Shown: positions 1-6,888 of the stretch, in pieces
How the letters are laid out: each line of letters opens with the position of its first letter
Numbering within the stretch: the first letter of the stretch is position 1
From: DASWRT01 sp036403035
GTDB taxonomy: Bacteria; Pseudomonadota; Alphaproteobacteria; ATCC43930; CGMCC-115725
Assembly: GCA_036403035.1 (NCBI GenBank)
Contig: DASWRT010000077.1
Location: 1-8,960, forward strand
Length of the DNA: 8,960 nt
Direction of reading: 5' to 3'
Made by a program: the position numbers and the translations under genes
Notes under the pieces: generated by a model
The model's input: only the letters and a program-made list of their open reading frames with translations
Database searches by the model: none
Told to the model about the DNA's origin: nothing

Positions 1-369
1 GGCAACGGCGAGGACGCGAACGTGGCCAACCTCGGCATCAAGTACACGATCGGTCCGTTCGAGGTTGCGCTCGAAGGCATGTACGGCGAGTTCGACCAGC
101 CGTCCGACGGCTCGAACCCGGGTACGACCACGGCGTCCAGGGCGCATCCGTCCCTGACGCAGGGCCTGCTCTCGGTCGGCTACAACCTCGGGCCGGGAAT
201 CTGGATCGCCGCTGGCCTGTATCAGGACCATTACGGCCGCGGCGGCATGACCTCGGGCGCCATCCGCGCCTACACCATGACCGGCTCGGGATATACCTCG
301 TCGACGCTCAACGGTGCGCGGAACTACGACAGCACCTCGATCATGGTCGGCACCCGCGTCAACTTCTGA
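1..369 (+). CDS. C-terminal part of a general outer-membrane porin (5' end outside window)
   Basis: The reading frame is open from base 1, so this is the last ~122 residues of a longer protein; the GTG at 22 is internal, not a start. The visible part has alternating polar/hydrophobic strands with aromatic ends (LGIKYTIGPFEVALEGMYG, LLSVGYNLGPGIWIAAGLYQ), Gly/Ser/Thr-rich loops, and a last strand ending in VGTRVNF. The terminal phenylalanine is the usual signal recognised by the BAM complex in outer-membrane beta-barrels. The pattern fits Gram-negative trimeric porins of the type common in alphaproteobacteria, which passively admit small hydrophilic solutes; substrate preference cannot be read from this end. 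A strong terminator follows 25 bases after the stop, so it is the last gene of its transcript. The class is clear; the exact family is less so because the N-terminal half is missing. Confidence 0.8.
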   Translation, partial: GNGEDANVANLGIKYTIGPFEVALEGMYGEFDQPSDGSNPGTTTASRAHPSLTQGLLSVGYNLGPGIWIAAGLYQDHYGRGGMTSGAIRAYTMTGSGYTSSTLNGARNYDSTSIMVGTRVNF

Positions 370-394
370 TCGCGAGCACCTTACAACCTTGCAG

Positions 395-426
395 GGGAGA
401 GCGGCTTGCCGCTCTCCCTTTTTATT
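395..426 (+). terminator. Rho-independent terminator of the first porin gene
   Basis: A perfect 10-bp stem (GGGAGAGCGG at 395-404 pairs with CCGCTCTCCC at 409-418) with a four-base CTTG loop is followed directly by TTTTTATTT (419-426). The U-tract is only on the plus-strand side, so it ends the porin transcript from the left. The opposing minus-strand porin stops at 450; on that strand the hairpin has no good T-run, so bidirectional action is doubtful. Confidence 0.93.
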
Positions 427-449
427 TGCCGACTCGCGGGAAACGCGCG

Positions 450-1922
450 CTAAAACTGCGTGTGCAGACGGGCGGCAAAGATCGATACCGGACCGCGGTC
501 GCTGTTGTATGCCGGGTTCGCGATGAACTGATAATCGACGCTGAGCGCTGCCGCCGAGTCCGGCAGCAGCGCGAGGCTGTAATAGGCCTCCACCACACCC
601 TCGGACGCATAGGACAGCCGCCCGTCCCCGATCAGGACGCCGAGCCCGCCGGCCGCCGTGAAGTCGCGCTGCGCGTTCGAGAGCCTGTTCACCGCCGCCC
701 CGAGCGCGACGACGTCGTCGGCGCGTCCCCAGCGCACGCCCTTGAGGCTTGCGCCGAGCGACAGGCTCGCGTCGATGTCGGTGAACGACATGTTCTCGCT
801 CCGCCCGTCATTCCACGACAGGCGGGAGAACATCCCGAAATCGTCGGCCAGCGGCTGCTCGACGTTGAGCACGAACCCGTATTTCAGCCGATCCTTACGC
901 GTCGCCGTGATGTCCGTCGTGTCGAGGTCCAGCGTGTCGCGGAAGCCGCCGGCGTAGGCGCGGTTGACCCAGCCGAGGATTTTCACTTTCCCCTGCTGAC
1001 CCGCGACAAGGCCGTGCCGCAGCTCAAGCTCCGACACGAGTCCGCCGCGCTTCAGCACGTCGGTGTCGAGGTTGCGGTCGTTGGAGCGCTTCGGCTCCAG
1101 GAAGAACCCGGCGCGCGCCGCCCAGGCCGGCCGGTTCAGCTCGACCGCGACCCCGTCGGTGAAGCCCTTCTGGTCGGCCGGATAGTCGAACGCGCCCGCT
1201 TCCCAGATCGCCCAATTGAGGAACGTGGTGCGCGGATCGTGGGCGTACTTGTTGTCGTCGAAGATGTCGGTGACCGAGAACTTGCCCGCCGTGACCGTAA
1301 GCCGCGACGCGGTATGCGGACCGGCCATCTGGTTGAGGTCGTCCGGAAGCTGCTCGGACTCGCCGCCGAGATCGAAGGTCTGGCGGAGGAAGAGGCGCGC
1401 CACGTTGAACTTCGGAATGTTCGCACCCGCCTTCTGCGCCTCGCCATTGGCGAAACCGGCAAGGCCGACCGTCTTGCTGAGACCGAACCCCTGGTCGAAC
1501 TCCGGGTTGAAATACAGCTCGGCGCCGTCCCAGAGCCGGCGGCCGAGATAGGCCGTCGTGGTGACGGTCTCTCGCCAGCGATTGCCGGGATCGAGGCTGT
1601 TCGGCCCCTGATAGGGAGAGGTGAACCGCAGGTTTCCCTGGTATACGCCGGTCGCCTGCCAATGCAGGCTCCAGTCGCTTGCCTCCGGCGCTCCGGCCGC
1701 TGAATCAGCGGCGGACACACCGTTCGAGTCGCCGGTCGCGCCCGGCGCCGCCTGAGCGATGCGAATCGGGGCGGAGGCGCCGGTTTGCGACGCCAACTCG
1801 TCCGCGGCAGCGGCCACATGCGGTTTGAAGGCAGACAAAATGCCGAACAGCGTCAGGGCGACGGCCGACGCGGCGCGCACATGCACGCTCGACCGTGGCG
1901 GATGGTGTAACCATGGCGTCAT
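450..1922 (-). CDS. Carbohydrate-type (OprB family) outer-membrane porin
   Basis: A ~490-residue exported beta-barrel protein. The N-terminus has basic residues (R10, R16), a hydrophobic stretch (about 17-32) and an Ala-rich signal-peptidase site (AAA-AD near residue 40), then an Ala/Gly/Ser/Pro linker to about residue 80. The barrel follows, with strands such as WSLHWQATGVYQGNL, a central TTFLNWAIWEAGAFDYPADQ segment typical of alphaproteobacterial carbohydrate porins, and a C-terminal strand ending in QF. The family mediates diffusion of sugars or other small solutes; the actual substrate is unknown. The frame also has an ATG at 1970. I prefer the ATG at 1922 because 1970 would make the signal peptide n-region very long and has no ribosome-binding site, while GGGAA lies upstream of 1922, although spaced rather far. 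The gene converges on the first porin and diverges from the efflux operon; the intergenic repeats suggest shared regulation. Confidence 0.8.
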   Translation of the reverse strand: MTPWLHHPPRSSVHVRAASAVALTLFGILSAFKPHVAAAADELASQTGASAPIRIAQAAPGATGDSNGVSAADSAAGAPEASDWSLHWQATGVYQGNLRFTSPYQGPNSLDPGNRWRETVTTTAYLGRRLWDGAELYFNPEFDQGFGLSKTVGLAGFANGEAQKAGANIPKFNVARLFLRQTFDLGGESEQLPDDLNQMAGPHTASRLTVTAGKFSVTDIFDDNKYAHDPRTTFLNWAIWEAGAFDYPADQKGFTDGVAVELNRPAWAARAGFFLEPKRSNDRNLDTDVLKRGGLVSELELRHGLVAGQQGKVKILGWVNRAYAGGFRDTLDLDTTDITATRKDRLKYGFVLNVEQPLADDFGMFSRLSWNDGRSENMSFTDIDASLSLGASLKGVRWGRADDVVALGAAVNRLSNAQRDFTAAGGLGVLIGDGRLSYASEGVVEAYYSLALLPDSAAALSVDYQFIANPAYNSDRGPVSIFAARLHTQF

Positions 1923-1961
1923 CGGCACTGGATTCCCGGCAGGTTCGATATGAGCGCCGTC

Positions 1962-1990
1962 GAAATACATGCTTGGCGGCAGTGCGACAA
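1962..1990 (-). promoter_or_regulatory. Possible promoter of the minus-strand porin
   Basis: On the minus strand, TTGTCG (1985-1990, four matches to TTGACA) is followed after exactly 17 bases by TATTTC (1962-1967, a poor match to TATAAT). Transcription would start near 1955, just downstream of the alternative ATG at 1970, which would favour the start at 1922. The -10 is weak, so if real it probably needs an activator; the repeat array lies about 60 bases upstream. Confidence 0.25.
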
Positions 1991-2050
1991 TCGCAGAGCG
2001 ATGACAAAACAGGACCGCGCGGACGCCGGCGCATTGGCTGCGTCGGCAGC

Positions 2051-2094
2051 CGCGCTCTGACGCAAGGCTTAAGCGGACCTTACGCCACCCTTAC
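2051..2094 (-). promoter_or_regulatory. Four tandem 11-bp repeats, likely response-regulator box (minus orientation)
   Basis: Read on the minus strand from 2094 downwards, the units are GTAAGGGTGGC, GTAAGGTCCGC, TTAAGCCTTGC and GTCAGAGCGCG, each exactly 11 bases and together without gaps. The first two share GTAAGG; the third is a one-base variant of GTAAGC; the fourth is more diverged (GTCAG). OmpR/PhoB-family winged-helix response regulators bind head-to-tail sites spaced by about 11 bp, one helical turn. The array lies 61 bases upstream of the -35 candidate of the minus-strand porin. The second unit differs by one base from the first unit of the plus-strand array at 2229. Confidence 0.6.
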
Positions 2095-2228
2095 ATCGCT
2101 ATCGCAGCCTGTGGACATCGGAACGCCGCCCCGGCAAAAAGGCGTTGCGCTTGATAGAAGGCTATCGGGAAACAGCCGTGCTGCCTGCATTCCCGCCGTC
2201 GGCGCAGCGGCGAACGGACGGTGACCGT

Positions 2229-2272
2229 GTCAGGTCCGCGTAAGCGTTCCGTCATTCGGCCGTAAGCGCTTA
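2229..2272 (+). promoter_or_regulatory. Four tandem 11-bp repeats, likely response-regulator box upstream of the efflux operon
   Basis: Four contiguous 11-base units: GTCAGGTCCGC (2229), GTAAGCGTTCC (2240), GTCATTCGGCC (2251) and GTAAGCGCTTA (2262). All begin GT-A/C-A, and GTCA and GTAA alternate, so a 22-bp super-repeat with CGTAAGCG at 2239 and 2261 is visible. The phasing fits one or two dimers of an OmpR/PhoB-type regulator on one face of the helix. The array runs through the -35 area of the putative promoter with -10 CATAAT at 2278, a usual position for an activator. An 11-bp palindrome (2218-2228) abuts its left end. Confidence 0.62.
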
Positions 2273-2277
2273 TTCCG

Positions 2278-2283
2278 CATAAT
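2278..2283 (+). promoter_or_regulatory. Putative -10 element of the efflux operon promoter
   Basis: CATAAT matches the sigma-70 -10 consensus at five of six positions, in an AT-richer patch unusual for this region. The hexamer 17 bases upstream (TTCGGC, 2255-2260) is a poor -35, in keeping with an activator-dependent promoter whose -35 area is covered by the 11-bp repeats. The predicted transcript would begin near 2290 with a leader of about 50 bases. Confidence 0.45.
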
Positions 2284-2330
2284 CGATTTATCCGATCCAC
2301 CGCGTGGCGTTTCAGCCGGGTGCCGTTTCC

Positions 2331-2334
2331 GGAG
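2331..2334 (+). promoter_or_regulatory. Ribosome-binding site that fixes the adaptor start
   Basis: GGAG lies eight bases before the ATG at 2343. The same frame could open at a GTG at 2304, but that codon has no Shine-Dalgarno sequence and would place 13 extra residues before the basic n-region. The ATG at 2343 is therefore the likely start. Confidence 0.7.
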
Positions 2335-2342
2335 ATGTTGGC

Positions 2343-3632
2343 ATGGCCGAGCAGACCCTGACCCCGTTACGCCGCCGCCCGGCGCGCGGACTGCCTTGGC
2401 CGGTTCAGCTGGCCATTGCCGCCCTCCTGGCGCTGCTGGCGGCCGGCGGCGTGGTGGCGACGAACGCGGTCCGGCACCACGAGGCGGCGGACGCGGACAA
2501 GGCGAGCGGGAGCGCGGCGGCCACGGCGGCATCGGCGGAATCCGATTCCGGCGCCTTCCGGCCCACGGCCGAGCAGCTCGCCGCGATGACCATCCGCCCG
2601 GTCGAGCAGCGGACGTTCCGGACCGAGGAGAGCGCGGACGGCAAGATCGCCATCGACGAGGACCGGGCGACGCCGGTCTTCTCTCCCTACGCCGGCAAGG
2701 TGACGCGGCTGTTCGTGAAGCCCGGCGACCGGGTCGCGCGCGGCGCCCCGCTGTTCGCGATCGAAGCCAGCGACATGGTGCAGGCGCAGAACGACGATAT
2801 CGGCGCGATCACCGCGCTCTCCAAGGCCCGTTCGCAGCTCAACCTCGCGCAGACCAGCGAGCGGCGCCAGCGCGATCTCTACGAGGCGAAGGCGGTAGCG
2901 CGGAAGGACTGGGAGCAGTCGCAGGCCGATCTCAGCGCGGCGCAGAACGACGTCCGCGCCGCCGAAACCGCGCTCGGCGCCGCGCGCAACCGGCTGCGCA
3001 TCCTCGGCAAGACCGACCAGGAGGTCGCCACCTTCGAGAGCAAGGGCACGATCAGCCCCGAGACCGTGATCACCGCCCCGATCGACGGAATCGTGACGCA
3101 GCGGAAGGTCGGGCCCGGCCAGTACATCAGCACCGGTGCGACGGACCCCGTGTACACGATCGGCGATCTGTCGACGGCGTGGCTGATCGCCAACGTGCGC
3201 GAGACGGATGCGCCGAAGGTGCACCCCGGCGACGCGGTCGAGGTTCGCGTGCTGGCCTATCCGGACCGCGTGTTCAACGCCCGGATCACCTATGTCGCGC
3301 CGACGGTCGACCCGCAGACGCGGCGCTTGCCGGTGCGGGCGGAGGTCGAGAACGCGGACGGCATGCTGAAGCCCGAGATGTTCGCCAGCTTCGCGATCGT
3401 CACGGGCGCCGACGTCGCCTTGCCCGCGGTGCCGCAGGAGGCGGTCGTCTACGAGGGCGACAAGGCGCATGTCTGGGTCGCGCGCGACAACGGCAGCATC
3501 GTCGCGCGCGACATCGAGCCCGGCCGTGCAAGCGACGGCATGATCGCGGTTCGCGACGGCCTGAAGTCGGGCGAGAAGATCGTCACCAGGGGCGGTCTGT
3601 TCATCGACCGCGCCACCGCAAGCGCCGAATAG
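2343..3632 (+). CDS. RND efflux periplasmic adaptor (membrane fusion protein), CzcB-like
   Basis: A 429-residue HlyD/RND-type adaptor that would join the inner-membrane pump to the outer-membrane factor across the periplasm. A short cytosolic tail with R10-R12 and R15 leads into one membrane anchor (about 19-40) and an Ala-rich linker. The domain order is as expected: first half of the lipoyl domain (PVFSPYAGKVTRLFVKPGDR), an alpha-helical hairpin rich in Ala, Gln and Arg, the second lipoyl half (TVITAPIDGIVTQRKVGPGQ), a beta-barrel (TAWLIANVRETDAPKVHPGD) and a membrane-proximal domain ending near GLFIDRATASAE. It has neither a His-rich N-terminal extension nor clustered methionines, so it shows no metal-binding feature of its own and no CusB-like Met sites. 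It is first in the operon, 30 bases before the pump. The metal substrate class is inferred from the pump. Confidence 0.92.
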   Translation: MAEQTLTPLRRRPARGLPWPVQLAIAALLALLAAGGVVATNAVRHHEAADADKASGSAAATAASAESDSGAFRPTAEQLAAMTIRPVEQRTFRTEESADGKIAIDEDRATPVFSPYAGKVTRLFVKPGDRVARGAPLFAIEASDMVQAQNDDIGAITALSKARSQLNLAQTSERRQRDLYEAKAVARKDWEQSQADLSAAQNDVRAAETALGAARNRLRILGKTDQEVATFESKGTISPETVITAPIDGIVTQRKVGPGQYISTGATDPVYTIGDLSTAWLIANVRETDAPKVHPGDAVEVRVLAYPDRVFNARITYVAPTVDPQTRRLPVRAEVENADGMLKPEMFASFAIVTGADVALPAVPQEAVVYEGDKAHVWVARDNGSIVARDIEPGRASDGMIAVRDGLKSGEKIVTRGGLFIDRATASAE

Positions 3633-3662
3633 CGAAGAGATCGAGACGGAAGAATTCTCCCG

Positions 3663-6600
3663 ATGAACGGCGTCGTCGCCTTCGCGCTGCGCCAGCGCGC
3701 GCTCGTCCTGATCCTCTTCGTCGCCGCGCTCGCGGCCGGCGGGTTCGCCTTCGCGCAACTCAACATCGAGGCATATCCGGACCCGGTGCCGCCGCTCGTC
3801 GACATCGTGACGCAGAACGCCGGCCAGTCGGCGGAGGAGATGGAGCGCTACGTCACGATCCCGATCGAAGTGCAGATGGCCGGGCTGGAAAACCTGAAGG
3901 CCATCCGCACGATCTCGCTGTTCGGGCTGTCGGACGTGAAGCTCCAGTTCACCTACGACACGACCTACGAAGAGTCGCGGCAGCGAGTGCTGAACCGGCT
4001 GTCGCAGCTTCCAACCCTGCCGAACAACGCGCAGCCGCAGATCTCGCCGACAAGCCCGATCGGCGAAGTCTACCGGTATCGGCTGGTCGGCCCGCGCGGG
4101 TTCAGCGTCACCGACCTCAAGACGCTCCAGGACTGGGTGCTGCAGCGCCGGTTCAAGGCGGTGCCGGGCGTGGTCGACGTGACCGGATGGGGCGGGCAGA
4201 CCAAGATCTACAGCATCACGGTCGACCTCAACAAGGCGCTGGCGTACGGCCTGACGCTGCCGCAGGTGATCCAGACGCTGGGGAACAGCAACATCAATGT
4301 CGGCGGCGGCACCGTGAATATCGGGCCGCAATCGGCGGTGGTGCGCGGCGTCGGCCTGATCCGGTCGATGGACGACATCCGGAACACGATGCTGACGCAG
4401 CAGAACGGCAGTCCGGTGCTGCTGCGCGATGTCGCGACCGTCACCGTCGACCACCAGCCGCGGCTCGGCATCGCCGGGCAGGACAAGGACGACGACATCA
4501 TCGAAGGCACCGTGCTGATGCGCCGCGGCGCCGAGAGCATGCCGACGATCAAGCGGGTCGAGGCCGAGGTCGACCGGATCAACAAGTCGACCCTCCTGCC
4601 GCCGGGCGTGCGGATCGAGCGGATCTACGACCGCAGCGACCTGATCAACGTCACCACCCGTACCGTGCTGCACAACATGGTCGTCGGCGTGCTGCTGATC
4701 TTCGCCGTGCAATGGCTCTTCCTGGGCAACCTGCGCAGCGCCGTCATCGTCGCCGCGACCATTCCGTTCGCGCTGTTCTTCGCGATCGGGATCATGGTGC
4801 TGCGGGGCGAATCCGCGAACCTGCTGTCGGTCGGGGCGATCGATTTCGGACTGATCGTCGACGCGACCGTCATCATGGTCGAGAACATTTTCCGGCATTT
4901 GAGCGAGGAAGTCGTCCCGGCACGCCGCGATGCTCCCGCTCGCCGGCAACGTGCGCACCGGCTCACCGGCAAGCTCTCGATGATCCAGACCGCGGCGGCC
5001 GAGGTGAACCGCGCGATCTTCTTTGCGGCGGCGATCATCATCGCGGGCTTCGTGCCGCTGTTCACACTGAGCGGCGTCGAGGGACACATCTTCGGCCCGA
5101 TGTCGAAGACCTACGCCTATGCGTTGGCCGGAGGGCTCCTCGCGACCTTCACGGTGTCGCCGGCCCTGAGCGCCCTGCTGCTGCCGGAGAAGACGAGCGA
5201 GGTCGATACGCTCGCGGTGCGCGCGCTCCGGCGCGTCTATCGGCCGGTGCTGGAGTTCTGCCTCGCCAACAAGGTCCTGACGCTGAGCGGCGCCGCGCTG
5301 CTGCTCGTGCTGGCCGGGATCGCGGTCCAATCGCTCGGTCTCGAATTCCTGCCGAAGCTTGAGGAAGGGAACTTCTGGATCCGGGCGACGCTGCCGTCGT
5401 CGATCTCGCTGGAAGAAGGCAACGGCTACGTCAACTGGATGCGGCGGATCATCCATGGCTATCCGGAGGTGGTCACCGTCGTCTCGCAGCAGGGCCGCCC
5501 CGACGACGGCACCGACGCCACGGGCTTCTTCAACGCCGAGTTCTTCGTGCCGCTGAAGCCGTTCGGCGACTGGCCGAAGGGCATCGACAAGGAAGCGCTG
5601 ACCAAGGAAATGTCGGACAAGCTCCAAGCCGAGTTCCCGGGCGTCGAGTTCAACTTCTCGCAGACGATCGAGGACAATGTCGAGGAGGCTGTCTCGGGCG
5701 TCAAAGGCGAAAACTCGATCAAGCTGTTCGGCAGCGACCTGGAAACGCTCGCCAGGACGGCGGACAAGATCAAGAACACGCTGAAGACGGTGCCGGGCGT
5801 CACCGACCTCGCGGTGTTCACCTCGCTCGGCCAGCCGACGATCCGCATCGACGTGGACCGGGCGCGGGCCGCGCGCTACGGCCTCGCTCCCGGCGACGTC
5901 AACCAGACCGTCCAGGCCGCGATCGGCGGGCAGGCGGCGGGCGATCTCTACGAGGACGGCAGCGACCGGCATTTCCCGATGGTGGTGCGGCTCGCGGCGC
6001 CGTATCGCCGCAGCGTCGAGACGATCCGCAACATCACGGTCGGCGCACAGAACCCGAACGGCGGCGGCGTCGTCCAGGTCCCGCTGTCGGAGATCGCCGA
6101 CGTCAAGCTCGTATCCGGCGCCTCGTTCGTCTATCGCGAGCAGCAGGAACGCTACATCCCGATCAAGTTCAGCGTGCGCGGGCGCGACCTCGGCAGCGCG
6201 GTGCTGGAGGCGCAGCAACGCGTAAATGAGCAGGTGAAGCTGCCGTCCGGCTACCATCTCGAATGGGTCGGGGAATTCGGCAACCTTCAGGACGCGGTGC
6301 AGCGGCTTGCGATCGTGGTGCCGATCGCGATCGGCCTCATCTGCCTGCTCCTTTACGTCAACTTCTCCTCGCTCGTCGACACGCTGCTTACCGCGAGCGT
6401 CATCCCCATGGCGCTCGTCGGCGGCATCTTCGCCTTGTACCTTACCGGCACGCCGTTCAGCGTCTCGGCGGCGATCGGCTTCATCGCGCTGTTCGGGATC
6501 TCGGTGATGGACGGCATCATCGTGCTGGCCTACTTCAACAACCTCGTCCGGCAGGGGATCGAGCGCAGCGAGGCGGTCCTGGCGACCGGAGCGACGCAGA

Positions 6601-6845
6601 TGCGGCCGGTCGTGATGACCTGCGTCGCCGCCTGCGTCGGACTGCTTCCCGCGGCGGTCTCGACCGGTATCGGATCGCAGGTGCAGAAGCCGCTCGCGCT
6701 GGTCGTGGTCGGCGGCATCCTGTTCGCGCCGATCCTGATCCTGATCGTCCTGCCGGTCCTGATCGAGCTGTTCTCGCGCCGCGCGCCGGTCGCCGCTGCC
6801 GGCGACGCGCGGTTCGAGCAGGTGCGACCGGAACCCGCGGAATGA
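3663..6845 (+). CDS. Heavy-metal efflux RND pump, CzcA/CusA family
   Basis: A 1060-residue proton-driven antiporter, the family's usual length. It would export cations from periplasm or cytosol through the adaptor and outer-membrane factor. TM1 is about 12-32; a large periplasmic loop follows; TM2-TM4 are about 339-355, 360-380 and 386-406; TM5 is about 450-470; the second half repeats this plan. TM4 reads DFGLIVDATVIMVEN with D394, D400 and E407, matching the proton-relay Asp/Asp/Glu of CzcA, and VENIFRHL follows. FLPKLEEGNFWIRATLP and the SQTIEDNVEEAVSGVKGE segment are also CzcA-like. No methionine stands where CusA has its IDM methionine, so Zn/Co/Cd/Ni-type divalent cations are likelier than Cu/Ag; the metal itself is not determined. 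DAT replaces the common DGA in the motif. Residues 417-433 appear frame-shifted by two compensating indels (see findings). GGAAGA precedes the start by about nine bases. Confidence 0.93.
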   Translation: MNGVVAFALRQRALVLILFVAALAAGGFAFAQLNIEAYPDPVPPLVDIVTQNAGQSAEEMERYVTIPIEVQMAGLENLKAIRTISLFGLSDVKLQFTYDTTYEESRQRVLNRLSQLPTLPNNAQPQISPTSPIGEVYRYRLVGPRGFSVTDLKTLQDWVLQRRFKAVPGVVDVTGWGGQTKIYSITVDLNKALAYGLTLPQVIQTLGNSNINVGGGTVNIGPQSAVVRGVGLIRSMDDIRNTMLTQQNGSPVLLRDVATVTVDHQPRLGIAGQDKDDDIIEGTVLMRRGAESMPTIKRVEAEVDRINKSTLLPPGVRIERIYDRSDLINVTTRTVLHNMVVGVLLIFAVQWLFLGNLRSAVIVAATIPFALFFAIGIMVLRGESANLLSVGAIDFGLIVDATVIMVENIFRHLSEEVVPARRDAPARRQRAHRLTGKLSMIQTAAAEVNRAIFFAAAIIIAGFVPLFTLSGVEGHIFGPMSKTYAYALAGGLLATFTVSPALSALLLPEKTSEVDTLAVRALRRVYRPVLEFCLANKVLTLSGAALLLVLAGIAVQSLGLEFLPKLEEGNFWIRATLPSSISLEEGNGYVNWMRRIIHGYPEVVTVVSQQGRPDDGTDATGFFNAEFFVPLKPFGDWPKGIDKEALTKEMSDKLQAEFPGVEFNFSQTIEDNVEEAVSGVKGENSIKLFGSDLETLARTADKIKNTLKTVPGVTDLAVFTSLGQPTIRIDVDRARAARYGLAPGDVNQTVQAAIGGQAAGDLYEDGSDRHFPMVVRLAAPYRRSVETIRNITVGAQNPNGGGVVQVPLSEIADVKLVSGASFVYREQQERYIPIKFSVRGRDLGSAVLEAQQRVNEQVKLPSGYHLEWVGEFGNLQDAVQRLAIVVPIAIGLICLLLYVNFSSLVDTLLTASVIPMALVGGIFALYLTGTPFSVSAAIGFIALFGISVMDGIIVLAYFNNLVRQGIERSEAVLATGATQMRPVVMTCVAACVGLLPAAVSTGIGSQVQKPLALVVVGGILFAPILILIVLPVLIELFSRRAPVAAAGDARFEQVRPEPAE

Positions 6846-6888
6846 GCCCGCGACGCCCAGGCTCACGGCAAACGGTGAGGATCTCGCG

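Larger units (their letters stand above)
1923..2342. other. Divergent intergenic region between porin and efflux operon
   Basis: About 420 bases without a supportable gene. Short reading frames here have atypical composition and no ribosome-binding sites. From left to right it holds a weak minus-strand promoter candidate, a minus-oriented array of 11-bp repeats (2051-2094), a small palindrome (GATAG-AAGG-CTATC, 2153-2166), an 11-bp palindrome with a single central base (ACGGT-G-ACCGT, 2218-2228), a plus-oriented 11-bp repeat array (2229-2272) and a -10-like hexamer. It is best read as a bidirectional control region. Confidence 0.75.

Noticed and set aside
426..1703. A plus-strand frame of 425 codons across the minus-strand porin
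   Set aside because: The minus strand has a signal peptide, barrel strands and a terminal Phe; the plus frame has only an Arg/Val/Glu-rich shadow translation.
2153..2166. Palindrome GATAG-AAGG-CTATC in the intergenic region
   Set aside because: A five-base stem without a T-tract is too weak for a terminator and is expected by chance; an operator cannot be excluded but is unsupported.
2218..2228. ACGGT-G-ACCGT palindrome abutting the 11-bp repeat array
   Set aside because: Ten paired positions in a high-GC region are suggestive, but there is only one copy and no known operator match, so it is noted only as context.
2396..5362. A plus-strand frame of about 990 codons overlapping adaptor and pump
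   Set aside because: It crosses two real genes and their junction in another frame, its product is Arg/Ala/Gly-rich low complexity, and it lacks family motifs.
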